DNA of 64,000 nucleotides, taken from assembly GCA_964035575.1 (NCBI GenBank), contig OZ037879.1, forward strand, positions 1,178,001-1,242,000. The letters are read 5' to 3'. Position 1 is the stretch's first letter. Each line of letters opens with the position of its first letter. This document shows positions 50,928 through 63,300 of the stretch, piece by piece. The stretch comes from Rhynchopus sp. YZ270_cl-10. Its lineage: Eukaryota; Euglenozoa; Diplonemea; Diplonemida; Diplonemidae. Below the pieces are notes generated by a model, which was not told where the DNA came from, ran no database searches, and worked only from the letters and a program-made list of their open reading frames with translations. Both the position numbers and the translations under genes were made by a program.

Positions 50928-51080
50928 CTTCGCTTCCAACTGCCCTTGCACCCCCTCCATTCATCACTCGATGCCCCCTCTTGTGTGACGTAGTGTTGAT
51001 GATAGCGAGCCCTTCGTCTTATGAGTCGTCCTTCGTCACTTTTCCTGCACATGGATGGTTGGATACACAATGTGTCACAT
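50928..51080 (+). repeat. Copy of the GH89 spacer block downstream of copy 2
   Basis: CCCTTCGCTTCCAACTGCCC through TGTGTGACGTAGTGTTGATG and GATTGGATACA-like sequence match 46539-46690. Confidence 0.8.
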
Positions 51081-51232
51081 GCACCACAGTGCAGTGCCTA
51101 GAAAGCATAGTTTTCCCGCTCACAGCGTGAACAATGCTCTATAAACCAAGAGGGACAAAGGGAACCCTATTTAGTACTACAGGGGGTGTTTTTTTTGGGT
51201 GTTTTAAAATATTTGGAAGAAAAAAAAAAAAA

Positions 51233-51295
51233 AAGAGGAGATTGCACAACTGTTGGCAACACAACCGAGGCAACTTACAGAACTCCAACAATTTA
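51233..51295 (+). repeat. Dispersed repeat R6
   Basis: GAGGAGATTGCACAACTGTT, GGCAACACAACCGAGGCAAC then CTCCAACAATTTAT, matching 1660-1722. Confidence 0.7.
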
Positions 51296-51499
51296 TCATA
51301 AAAAGATTTGAGAATGTGTTCGTGGAATAGTGTACAGGGCTTGACTGAATGTCAGCTACCACTAAGCAAACGGATTGTCGAAGTACGCGTGGTTTTTTTC
51401 TTCTGTTATTCTCAATTATCTATTCCCCCTTTCGGGATTGGTCTAAAAACCTCCCTGGGGGGGGAATGGTAGTTGGTGTTGCAAACAATCGTATTGTTT

Positions 51500-51930
51500 T
51501 TTTACGGGAAACAAAAACGTCTTTTCTTAGGATACTGCGAAATAGAACAAACAAAAGTAGAGTGTACACGACATAAAAGGGTCATCTACCGAAATACAAA
51601 CAAAACTGATCTTTTTGTAATGGCTACGGTATTAGAGAGGAGTATGACTTTATTGAAATTTTCTCTCTCTCTTTTTTTTTTTTTTTGTCACCTCATGAAA
51701 TGAAGAAAAGAAACAACGCACTTTGAACACACTTTGCGGTTCTAGGGACGAACCGCGCTGCAGAGCCACTCCTCACCAAACAGGTCGAGGTGTTGTGCGT
51801 TTCACCACAACCTGTCTCCCATGGGTTTTATCGTGTGATGAGTGTTAAGTTTCTATTTCGCTTCGAAGTGCATACGCCAGTTTTGCTGATAAAACAAAAC
51901 AAAAGCAAAAAGAACAAAAACCCCTTCTCC
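51500..51930 (+). repeat. Rearranged pieces of the GH89 spacer block
   Basis: GGATACTGCGAAATAGAACA, CATAAAAGGGTCATCTACCG and TTAGAGAGGAGTATGAC (to about 51665), and further on CAGTTTTGCTGATAAAACAA, correspond to parts of 46680-46975 in a different order. Confidence 0.65.
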
Positions 51931-52313
51931 TCCCCCCTTCAGAGGAACAAACGTACCAAAACCATTGGAGTTCTCCTCTCTATTGGTGTATCTCACCAGT
52001 TCACCACCACCCCCCGTCGTTTTTGCTGGATTTCGTCGGATTTTCGCTCTGTACTGAACAAGACATGTAGTTCTTCTTCTGGCTCTTATCTGTCTTTTGT
52101 CACGCTAAAGGCGTTTATGTTCGGTTCATTTCACCCCTTATGTAACAAAACAAAACACACCCCAGAACCATACACACGGAGAATCCCTTCCCCCCTCCCT
52201 TATCTCCTTACCAACACATGATGTGGCACTAAACTTTTGATACTTTTTTTTCCATCTTCTCGTCTCGTCTCTTCTGCTCTTCTGTTCCCTAAAATACATC
52301 ACAAACACTTAGT

Positions 52314-55300
52314 ATGGATGCAGCAAGAGGCGTTTTTAGCAGTCGGATTGGAGATTACCGGATTGCAGATGAGGTGTGGAGCTGTCAATCCTTAGGGGAA
52401 GGACTGCGCTGTGTGACGAGAAGGGCTGTGTACAGCAGTGGCGAGGATGTGTTGCTCTCCATGATCTTCAACGAGGGGGAGTCAAGCACGATGGTTGTCG
52501 GCGCAGCAACACAGTTCAGCCTTGCCTCTGGGGTACGCATACCACGGCACAACGGGATCCTCCCCGCAGCACAATCCTTCCAAGAAACGATCATCATCGG
52601 CGACCACGTTACCAGCTACCTTCGCTCCATTCACTGCCAAAAATACTTCTTCTCTGATTGGGAGCGTGCACTGTACGTTGTCCATCCATGCAGCCCTAAG
52701 GCAACCCTGGGAGGTTTGATCCGAAGTACCGAACCTCTGTTTGCTTCTGTTCCTGGAGATGTGAAGGGGGATGCGTATGTCGCGTCGTTGTCTCAGGTTG
52801 TTGCGAAGGTAGTGTTATTGCCGTCCAGTGTGTGCAGGGTGGTGTCCCAGATAGGTTCTGTTCTGCGGCATATCCATGGCGCGAAGGTAGCGCACCGTTC
52901 AATTTCATTTGACAACATAGTAGCAGTAATGTCCGACAGCATCGTCGAAAAGCAGGCAGAACCCACAACACACCCCGAAGTTGACACCACCTCAAATGCC
53001 TCTTCCTCTTGGGACACCTTGGATGAAGGTGGGGAGGCAAGCGGGGGGGATCGCAACATTCTTGCCATTCAAGAGTCTGTTACGGTACACAGAATTCCTC
53101 GTGTACGCCATGTCTCTTTAACTCAATTTGGAGGCGCCATCGATTTCAACGAAGCCCACAAAGTAGGAAGCACAACACAAGGCTGGGAGGTCCGCTACGA
53201 CTCCACGAAGATGTTCATTGGTGAGCGTGGCTACATGCCGCCGGAGGTCTTAAGGGTGCAGCCTGGACGCGGGGCGAAGCTGGACTATACCGGAGCGGAC
53301 GCCTTCTCTGTCGGTGTGATCCTCCACAACCTGCTCCGCTTCTGGATCCACTCCCTCACCCCTGCTACCGCCGCTCTCCCTCGCACTCTCGAATACCCTT
53401 TTGAGGGGGGATCCGAATATGCTACCGAATTTTCTTACATCGAGCTTTCAAAACGGCTCTTCGAAACGATCGGAGAGAAGGCAGCGGAAGGGCAGGTGTC
53501 TGTAGTGTTCATACGCGATGGCGTGCAGACGGCGGTAGATGTGTTGGAGTACTCTGTCTTTGAGAGTCTTGCTGTGATTGCGAGGCGTCTGTGCAGTCCG
53601 CATAATACAACGAGGCTTTCCCCGCAAGATGCATCGGAAGCGTTGTCGCTGATAGTCGGGCTTTCTGGGGAGGAATGTCTTGCAAGGTCTGGGGACTGCA
53701 GAGGGCTTGCTGTTGGGGCGGCAGAGCTGCGTTCGCTTGCGGAGGAGCGTTTAGCGGAGGTGAAGGTGTTGACTGCCGAAAAACGCGAGCTTGTCTCTCA
53801 GGTTGCCGAGCTTCAGTGGGGAGCATCTGGGGCAGAAGCTGCTGAAGCTTCTGCAGCAGGGTTGAGACAAGAGGTGACCTCCCTCCAAGGGCAGTTGGAA
53901 AGCCAAAAGAACGGTCGTGCAATAGAAACAGAACAGCTCGACATGGAGAGAGACAAACGACGCACCCTCCAATCTGACCTACGCTCCGCTGAAAAAGAAA
54001 TTGCCAGCCTCAAATCCCGCCTCTACCGTGATACCTCCTCCTCCCTTGAGACCGTAGACTCCCTTAAGGGTCTGATTGAACAGCAAAAAGACGACTTTGA
54101 ACGCCAGCTGAACACTCTCACAGAACAGAATAAGAGTTTAACCGAGCTTCTGATGCAAGGAAAGCATGTTAAGGTGGGGGCTGGATCTGCGGCAGTGGAG
54201 CCTATTGAAGCGACACCTCCTCCGGCAGAAAACACAGAAGAACTTCCAGAAGAACCGCAAGAAGAAAAAGAAGCAGAAGAAGAAGAAGAAGAAGAAGTCC
54301 CGGCAGCCCCTGTCAACACCGCCAAAGACAGAGACAGTGACAGCGAATCGGAAACGGAGTCTGCTCTTCCCGCCGCCACCCCGATCCCTACCCCAACCCC
54401 GACCCCCGCAGTCTCCGCTCCTGAGACCAAACCTCGTGTGTATGAGAGTGATTCTTCGACAGAAGATATCCCGGTTCGTCCCAGGGCTGATACAAGAAAA
54501 ACCCTTGCTTCGACGGATGAAGAATCTACCCAAGAAACTCCTAAAATCGCCCCCAAGGCGGGTCCGAAGAAGTCTGCGCCGAAGAAGGCTGCACCTAAGA
54601 AGAGTTTCGCCGATTCGGATAGCGATTCCTCTTCCACGGACTTTGTTGTGCCTGCCCCGAGAAGCCGTGCTGTGAGCAAGATGTCATCTGTCGGGGACCT
54701 GGCTGCTTCAAAGAAAACAACAAATGCATTTGAAAGCAGCAGCGACGCTGATTCCGAAAGCTCCGATGCACCCCCCGCACCACGACCCAGAGGCGTGAGC
54801 AGGGTCTCCTCTGTCGGAGACCCTTTGGTTGCTTCAAAGACAAATGCGTTTGAAAGCTCGGACTCTGATTCTTCATCATCTTCTGCAGGCCCTCCAAAGG
54901 CTGTCAAAAAGGCGGCAAAGAAGGTGACCGCGAAGAGAGCAAGAAACACAAGCATGATGTCGTCGTCGTCGTCCTCATCGTCCTCGGTGTTTGCAGTGAA
55001 GAAGGCGGCGGTGAAGAAGGCGCCAACGAAGACAGTGTCGAAACCGACGTTCAGTGATTCATCTGACTCCGAGCCGGAGGTGGTGGTGGTAGTGGAGAAG
55101 GCGGCTCCGCCAGCAGGGAGGCGGGCAGCAGCTGAGGTGCAAGACAGCAGCAGTAGCGACGCAGAAAGCGGGTCTGAGGAGGAGGAGGAGGAGGACGCAG
55201 GGGGGCTCACGCTGACGTTGAAGCGAGCGACACCGCAAGACAAGATTGGGTTGTCGATATCGAATATGCTTGTAACACAAGTGGCGCCAGGCTCGGCAGC

Positions 55301-56221
55301 ATGGACATCAGGCTTCCAAAAGGCAAAGGGCATGCTTCTGACGCATGTCGACCAAGTGCCAGTAATGAACAGCTCTGACGTAAAGGAGGTTTCAGATGGC
55401 AAGTGCGAAGCGGTCTTCACCTTTAGAGTATGTTCTTTTGCATCGGCCGTTTCATTGAATGTGCCTGTGTTTTTCACATAGCACCATATGCACTTTCTAC
55501 CCCGCTTTTGATTTTATGATGTGCACTACACAAACCCCCCTGTTGCACAGAAAAAGACTGTAGACGAACACAAGCAGGAGGTAGCGGATGACCAGATCGC
55601 GCGCCCCAAGGCACCCCCCAAGAGCAGCCTTGTGCGTACGAGGCAGGAGAATGAGTTCCTCGAGTCCGACTCCGACAGTGAGGAGCCTGTACGCCGCCCT
55701 CAGGTGGAGGAGGAGGAGCCAACGAAGGTATGTTTTGACAAATGGAGTGTGTATTTTACCTTCACGGCAACATTTTTAAAAAACACACACAACACCACAG
55801 TCGCGTGCTGCGTCGTACCTGCTGATCGCATCAGGAGAGGACACCGACTCATCCTCGTCGTCGTCCGCACCACGTGGAGCACGTCGTGTCCCCCCTAAGT
55901 CGACCAAGACTGCCGCAGCTGCGAAGAAGGTTGTCGACAGCTCCAGCGACGAAAGCGACGATCCGTTTGCGAAAATAAAAGCGAAGGCGTCGCCCAAGGC
56001 AGGCACAAAGGTACATCCCGGGGGTCTTTTTTACCACCCTCTCTTCCCACCCCCCCTAGGCATCAAAACCACACCACACCACACAGCCCCGCTCGAAGAG
56101 CACCTTTGAAAGCTCCTCCGACGACTCCATGCCTGTGCGTGCGAAGCCTGCAGCCAAGAGACAGCCCCCCTCCAAGGCCGCAAGAAGGAACGCTTTCGAT
56201 TCAGACTCCAGCTCGTCATGA
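52314..56221 (+). CDS. Pseudokinase with coiled coil, acidic Ser/Lys-rich region and PDZ-like domain
   Basis: Exons 52314-55427, 55551-55727, 55801-56010 and 56087-56221, all phase 0 (1211 aa). Residues about 10-380 follow a protein-kinase plan, but the catalytic set is lost: the HRD position reads HRS (H194-R195-S196, with N201 kept), DFG reads QFG (271-273), and the beta-3 Lys is absent (VLLSMIFNEG). The APE-like MPPEV (Glu311) and the following DAFSVGVILHNLL helix are retained. A coiled coil spans about 467-619, then a long Glu/Ser/Lys-rich disordered region with repeated SDSDSS and KKAAPKK motifs. Residues about 963-1038 look like a PDZ domain (KIGLSISNMLVTQVAPGSAA), whose last strand ends exactly at the exon 1 border. 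Exons 2-4 add more Ser/Asp/Lys-rich tail. The last intron is the only one with a non-GTATG donor (GTACAT), and its acceptor may be 56059 or 56086, both in frame. A signalling scaffold is likely. Confidence 0.85.
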
Positions 56222-56764
56222 GTTGCGGGTTGCAACGAGTGGGTAGGGGGGTGTGGGATCGGGGTAGGTGCTTGGGGGGGTGGGGGATGGTGAAGCGTGA
56301 ATTCGTAAATCTCCACGCGTTTTTGTTTTGTTTTGTTCAATTTTTGCATGTTTCATTGGATGACCAAGCGAGTCTTATTGGTTCGAGATTAGGGTGAGTG
56401 CCTATTTTTTTTTCAGTGCTGAGCGTTCTTTTAGGTGACTGGGTTTACCTTTTTCTTTTTTGTTCTGTTTTTGGGAGGGTGTTTGCCGAAGAATAGGATG
56501 GAAAACCGTGTGAGTTATTGTGTGTATGTGTTCTTCTTCGCCTTGCCCCCCCTTTTTTTTTGTTGCCGTTGCCTTTTTTTCTTTAGCTGTCTTCGCATCA
56601 TATTGCTCTGTGCTTTTTGTTCTTCGTGCCATTTTGTCTTTATTTTTCACCGAGTGCAATAAATGTAGATGTGTATAGCGAGGCACATGCATCTCTACTG
56701 TTTCTATAAAAAGAGAGGCAAAAAAGGGGGAAGAGGTGAGGTGGGGGGCAAGGGTGTAAATAAG

Positions 56765-57052
<288 letters not shown>

Positions 57053-57344
57053 ATTTCCCAACGGTTACCGCATCATGGAAACAAGGAGATCCAAAAAAAA
57101 TCCTGTTCGAGCACTTTTGACCCTCTCCAGAGGGTGCATAGTGCATACACCCCCTTCTCAGCAACTGTAAATAACCGACTCCCGACTCCCGACTCCCGGA
57201 CCCCCAGTCCTTATTTACACCCTTGGTGGGGGGGGGGGGGGGGGACGCGAATTGGTGCTTTTCCTTTTCAAACGGTGTTTTTTTTTTGCTGGCATAGCAC
57301 AACGAAACCAACCTCCGCCACCCCTTATTATTACCTCATTTTGT

Positions 57345-57415
57345 TTACCTTAGGATAGTTCCTTGCATCCGACCTGGCATCCGTGGGTCAGTCAGAGATG
57401 CGTATCAATAGTACC
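57345..57415 (+). repeat. Dispersed repeat R4, divergent copy
   Basis: TGCATCCGACCTGGCATCCG then TGGGTCAGTCAGAGATGCGT and ATCAATAGT, comparable to the 8278 and 15630 copies. Confidence 0.55.
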
Positions 57416-57730
57416 ATGTGTTTCGCATGGGTTTCGCAGCGTCACCGCAAAACAGCTACATGGTGTAAAGTGTGTGTGCACAGTTGGAGGCGAGAGAACA
57501 AACCACCCTAGCCACTTTTTGTCACCTCCACACCCTTTACCCAGATGTTGTCCAATCGTTCCCCCTCGCTGCTGTACGGGTTTGCATCCCTCATCGACGT
57601 GCACTTTCAACTCTCACTTTAACCCTTCACACCACCACCCCACCACCACCACCCACAGGCATACATGACTCGATAGACCTGCTTGGAGAGGTCTAGAGGA
57701 CCACCTCTGAGAGACGCTCTGTAGGTCAAC

Positions 57731-59351
57731 ATGTCCGTGCGTCGTATGTCCCCGGTGCGGCAGCATGACATGGGGCTTGGCTTGGGTGCTGCTGTGGGGC
57801 CGCCGCTAGAGTACCTTGGTGGTGTCGGTGTCGGTGGGCTGCCCCCGAGCAACGCCATCCCACCGCAGCCCCCGCAGCCCAGCCTCCTTGAGATCATCCA
57901 ACAGACCAGGGTGACGAACGGTGCTGCCCTCGACGGCACGCCGTACGGGTCGCCGATACGAACGGCCCAGCTCTCCCCTATGCGGTATGTAAGCCATGCT
58001 TTTGATTAACCAAACAAAACCCTACAGACACAACCCCACCTCCGGCCTGGTCAGTACCACTTCGCAGTACCCGCCGCACCTCACGCAGGTTGCGAAGCCG
58101 CTGTCGGTGATGGAGGTGGAGAAGGATGCGGATGAGAACTTCAGGCATAAGAGCGCTGCGTTGCTGCACCAGGCCACGTCGCTTGGGCATACGGGGGTGG
58201 GGCCGCTCGATGACTGGGGTGTGCTTAAGGCGGAGGAGCGTTTGGCTGAGGCAAACAGACGCATCCGTCTGCTGCAGGGTGAGGCAGCACAGCTGGACGC
58301 CATGCGGCAGCAGCAGCTCATGTCCGGTGAGGAGGAGATCCTTGGTGTCAAGCGCAAGCTCCTCGACGACTGGGAAGCACGCGAAAGGGAATGGGAGCGC
58401 CGCAAAGAGAACGAGCTTCGCAGCATGAAGGTGCAGGAAAGCATTCTCCACGAACGCGAGCAGCACCTCATAGCACTCGAAGAACGCGCCGAGGCACAGC
58501 TGCTCCAGGCGGAAGAAGACTTTGCGCTGCGCCGCCGCGAACTCGAAGACGAAAACAGCCGCTTCATTGTGAACACCGAGACACGCCTGCGGGAGGAGCT
58601 ACGCCGTGAGATGGAGCCTGCGATGCGGAGCGACCTGACGATCCAGCTCACCTCCAAGGTCACAAACGAAATACGCGAGGAACTACAACACGAATTCATG
58701 CGGATGTGCGAAGCCATGCGTGAAGAGGTAGACGCAGCACGCGCACGGCTCAGGGTAGAAATGGAGCAGGAACTAACCCCCGTCATCGAACAACGTCTGT
58801 TCCTCGAGCTCAAGACACGAGCTGAGCAGGACGTACACGCTACTGTATTAGGACAGCTCCGTGACGCCAACCACGCTACCCAACTGCTCAGAGACGAGCT
58901 GACCCAAGCATTGGATCAGCGGGATCGGTCGCAAGCAGAGACAGCAAGCCTGCGTCAGGAGGTGGTAGGTTTGCAGGCACAAAACCGCAAATTCGCAAGC
59001 GAGATCGCGAACCTCCAGGCCTCCGCCAAGGACTACAACAAACTGCAGCAACAACTGGTCACTCTCGAAGCTGAGCATGCGCTTCTGCAACAGGCAGCGG
59101 CTGGCGTGCTGCAGCAGGCAGGCCGGTCATCACGGCCCCAAGCCTCACCCGAACACAAGAACGTCTCGCCACGGAGGGGGGCAGGCAGAGGTGGTGGCGG
59201 GGCAAGCGTGACGCACCCCACACCCATGCTGCACTCCCTCGCTGACCTTAGTGCGATGATCGACCGAGGCAGCAAACACCCCGAGTCCAGAACCCCGACC
59301 ATGCAGGTCTGGCCACCCCGTCTCCTCCCTAACGGAGGTGTCGTTTGTTAG
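57731..59351 (+). CDS. Coiled-coil protein of unknown function, two exons
   Basis: Exons 57731-57984 and 58028-59351 (525 aa); the 43 nt intron starts GTATGT and ends CTACAG. The join gives SPMR|HNPTSG in frame. The N terminus is Pro/Gly-rich with SPxR-type motifs (MSPVR, GSPIR, LSPMR). From about residue 125 to 440 the chain is almost continuously helical and charged, with heptad Leu and Glu/Arg blocks (LEERAEAQLLQAEEDFALRR, REELRREMEPAM, DYNKLQQQLVTLEAEHALLQ). The tail is Gly/Arg-rich, then HSLADLSAMIDRGSK. This suggests a cytoskeletal or structural role, by inference. The intron is the shortest in the window. An R2 repeat lies about 400 bases past the stop. Confidence 0.82.
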
Positions 59352-60366
59352 AATATCACAATAAAAAAAGAGGAGAATAATTCTTTAGAACGGAGGTGAT
59401 AAAAGTTGCAAAACGGAGGGGGGAAAATATTACAGAACCTCTTCACGGGCGATGCAAATGAAAAAAAAAGCGAAAATGAAAATACGTGAGTGCGTTGGGA
59501 GGTTAGAGTGTGGTTATTGTGTTGACAAAAGCACGTCGTCAAATATGTATTGGGCCAAAATCGTCCAAAAAGGAGTTCTTTTACGTAACGAAAAAAAATG
59601 TGAAAGTCAGGCGCAACTAAAAGGGGCTGACGATTTATTAATAGAAGCTTTTTTCCCTTCTTGGATGTGTGTGTACAGTGACATTCATCTCTTCAAGTTT
59701 TCTTTCTTTGTATCCTGGTGCGTGCGATCATTGATTTGCACAAAACCTTCGTTTATTAGGTAACTAAGCACGAGAGGCTTAGTATCATCTTATAAACTTT
59801 CTTTGAAAATGTGTGCACTGAAAGAACCAAAAGAAGGAAGAATGCACATTTATTTAGATTTTTTTTTTTGTGGAATGCAAAAGAAAATAATGAAAAAAAG
59901 GCTCAATACCTTGTAGTAGAATTTTCTTGTTGGTCTGTGTGTCCCCTTTTATTTGACATGTTCCCCCTTTTTTTGTCATGTGATTTTTCCCCCCCTCTCT
60001 CCTTCACCCCATTCTCTAAATACCCCCTTCCCCCCACCCTAGATGCAAATACAAGAGATATTCCCTCCTCTTCTTTTTAGTGTTGTTGTCTTCCTTCCAA
60101 AGCTCCCCCCCTTCACACCTACCCACCTCAACACCACAGAACACACATCAAACACACAAACATGCCACAAGCATCGCCTTGATAAGGCACCCTCGCCTTC
60201 CTCCTCTTTTTTCTTTTCTTTTTTAGTGCACCGGTTCACTGAGGGTCTCGACCTCCCTCTTTTTCTCTTTTCTTGCCACCTGATTTGGTTCGGTAGAGCA
60301 ACGACCTCCAAACACCGTCAAACTCAGGTTTAAATCAGGTTGTCTAGTCTACCTTAGAGGGATACA
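59352..60366. other. Spacer before the last gene
   Basis: AT-rich with one R2 copy (59758-59802) and C/T-rich tracts from 59990. TTCGGTAG at 60296, after a long pyrimidine tract, is an acceptor candidate 70 bases before the next start. A CCACCTGATTT near 60276 and AAATCAGGT near 60335 resemble ends of the 5303 element. No gene is seen. Confidence 0.6.
59758..59802 (+). repeat. Dispersed repeat R2
   Basis: GGTAACTAAGCACGAGAGGC then TTAGTATCATCTTATAAACT. The stem here is ACTAAGC/GCTTAGT, one pair longer than in other copies. Confidence 0.75.
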
Positions 60367-63300
60367 ATGTTACTCAATGTCGCCGCCGCAACGGAGAAGC
60401 AGAAGTCTTCACGCAAGATGTGGACCACTGCGAGTCTCAAGGTGCAACAGACACGTGGCAAGCGTAAGGCGCACCAGGCTGCGACGGACCCACTATTCAC
60501 CATTATCGCGCAGCTTCCTGGACTGCCCACCGCAAAGCAGGAGGTCGTGGCTGGGTTGATCTCTCACTTCAAAAGCAGCACCGATTTGGATCCTTTACTT
60601 GACGCATCGCAATGGGCCAATGAGAAAAGCAAAAGCGACGATGGTGTGACCGCCGAACCTACTGGGCGGTCTATCCTTCTTGACTCTGCCGGCAAAATCC
60701 TCCGCGCACTTTGCAAACGCGAAGGCGTCAAGGCCATATCCGAGATTGTCCTTGATGCCATGCTTGCCACCGAAAGCCGCCACAACGTCAGCCGCGCACT
60801 CATGACCGCTATGTCTGAGGACTACCGAGACACCTCCACTGTCGTTGTCCCCCTCTCGGATGGACTCAGCCAGCCGCATCAGGTCACACAGACCCAATAC
60901 CTTCCTGCAGTTGTCAACTTCTTCAACGGAGCCTACGCCAATCGAGAACCCATCGAAGCCACTGTTCACGGTCTCGCCCATTGGTACGACCCTCGAGGTG
61001 TTCCTACCTGGGAGGACGGAAAGAACGGCCCCATCCGCGCACTTCTCGGAAACTGCAAGACCATGAACGAAGTGCACTCCTACAGCCAAGACCCGGAGGT
61101 GGTGTATCCATTGTACGCATATTCGCATACGATGTACGAAAAAGTTGTGTATGCACTGTGGCTGCCCCCTTCGGGGACGACCTTCGCAGAAGCGTCCACA
61201 ACACCGTCTCATTCGTGGAAGCCTCTAGAGAAGAGCGCCGGCCTGAACGATGCGTTTACGAGGCGAAAATTTTTGGATGGTTTGCATCTCACTACCGAAG
61301 CGGCAGATGAGATCGGATCCTCACTTCCGGTTCAAGACAAACTGCCGATGGGGATGGCTCTGACTGGAGGCAGGTTCGGATATGGCGAGCTCTGTCTTTT
61401 CACCACCTGCCATGGATGCACGATCTTCAGGCATTCCCTGGCCTCTGCGTTGCCCTCAGGACTAGACGCAATCATCCTTCTCCGCTATGAAAACATCTAC
61501 ACGGAGGATTGGCTACCCGAGGAAGACCCCGAAGAGGTAGTTAAAGAGAATGCGGCTCCTAAGGAAAAGTATTTGTCGCCCCTATGGGATAGCGTCGCGT
61601 GGGTGCCTCCGTTAGCGCAGGGGGTGCGGCCATGCGCGTTTCGATTTGGGGATCTGCCGCCAAGCAGCGTGCTGGAGTATATCTTTGCGAGGCGGTTCGA
61701 TGAAATTCTTGGTCCAGGGGGGGAAACGGAATGGCGTGCTCTGCCGGTATTGAGCCCACCGGTCGCGAAATTGCTGACAGAATGTAGAAGCGCAGAGAAT
61801 GCAGAAAAATTCCGCGAAGACATCTACAACAACGCATTGGAGCTGGTATCTGACTATCCGCAGCCGATTTCAGTTGTACAAAACATTTGTTGGCGTCCTG
61901 TCTCTGCACTTGCCTCCTGGGAAGCTGTCACCCAAGCGGAGGCTGCAATGTTAGCACAAAAGGAGATCCGCGAAGACCACCACATGCTCTCCTGGATGCC
62001 GGTAGGAGAGGTTCTCATTGAAGAGAACGTCAGCAAAGCGGACCTCGGCGCTGCGTGGCTGCTTTCGATTGAACAGCCGTTTAGTGTATTGAAGGTGGAG
62101 GGTTCCTGCATCTACACGAACGGAAGGGCACTGAAGTTGAATTGGAAGAGCAAAGGGATCTTCGGCATGCTGGGCACCGCAGGCGTGACAGAGGTGCCTG
62201 CCTCAGCGCACGACGACTGCTGCTATGCTGCTGGCCTTCTGCAAAAGAAAAAGGCGCATACCGCGGCACAGCTCCATCCAGACGGAAAAATAGTTTTTGT
62301 CGACATCGGGAACACCGCCACAGTGACCCGCTCTACGGATAAATCCTGTTTGGTGCTCAAATCGACGCCTCTCGACCCAAGAGACATCACCCGCCACTTC
62401 AAACGCATTTTCATGCGAAAGCTTGAAGGCAAACCCACACCTACCCCCAACGAGATTGCCAATGCGCTCTCCGTCCATCAGCTGTCCTACGGCTCACAAC
62501 GCTACTTTGCTGCCTTTACGGGGGAGCCCTATGTACTGTGTGATGCTGATAGTGGAGAGCTTTGTGTCCTTACTCGGGTCTTCCGACAGCTTACAGATCA
62601 ACCTGCGGCATTGGTAAACGATACAATGCGTACCATCCAAGATGAGCGAAGCAAAGCAGAGCTCGTGGTCGACACAACGACACATGCCGAGGCGTCTCAG
62701 AGCTTCTTTGCTGAGTTCAACCCTTTGACGCACAACAAGGCGGATCCCGCTTCGCTGCGATCAGAGTTCCGTTCACATAAAGGTGCCACCGCGCTGTGGA
62801 CGGACGATGCAGCCAGAGGAGGACACTGGACATTGCATCTCCCAGACCGTGTCTGCGTGGATGCCAAGGAGGCTGTGCTGCACAGAAACGGATTCATGGC
62901 GCATCAGATGCGTGCCTTCGTCGCAAGCATCGCTGACGCACTGTCCACGCTCCGTTCCTCCGACGACCAGGGTCGTCGTGAGCGCGACCTCTGTGTATAC
63001 CGTGTGCAGCCCGAGATGCACCTGGCAGATCGTTACAACCGGTCGTCTGTGATTCTTTGGGGGTCATTGTCCGTGGGAAGTACAGATCTCTCTGTGCTAT
63101 CTCGTGCAGGTGGAGAGACGAAGCCGAAGAACAGTGGTGCAACGATAAAGGAGTCGGTGTTTAAAATCCACGCTGCTGGAGGGTGTGATGTATGTAAATG
63201 GTCGAGGTTTGCTCGAAATGCGGACTATCTGTTTCCCGCGAACTCAAAATTCCAGGTTGTCGGTGTGACGACAACGGGTGGCGACGGGAATGCTCAGGTT

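Larger units (their letters stand above)
49506..52313. other. Spacer with a 1 kb element and GH89-associated repeats
   Basis: Contains the 49643-50686 element, then a block shared with the GH89 spacer (50928-51080), an R6 copy (51233-51295) and further shared pieces (51500-51930). CACTTAG at 52312 lies one base before the next start. No gene is supported. Confidence 0.65.

Noticed and set aside
54023-55477. 484-codon minus-strand open frame opposite the pseudokinase gene
   Set aside because: Ser/Ala/Val low-complexity mirror of the Glu/Ser/Lys-rich coding region; no start signal or family.
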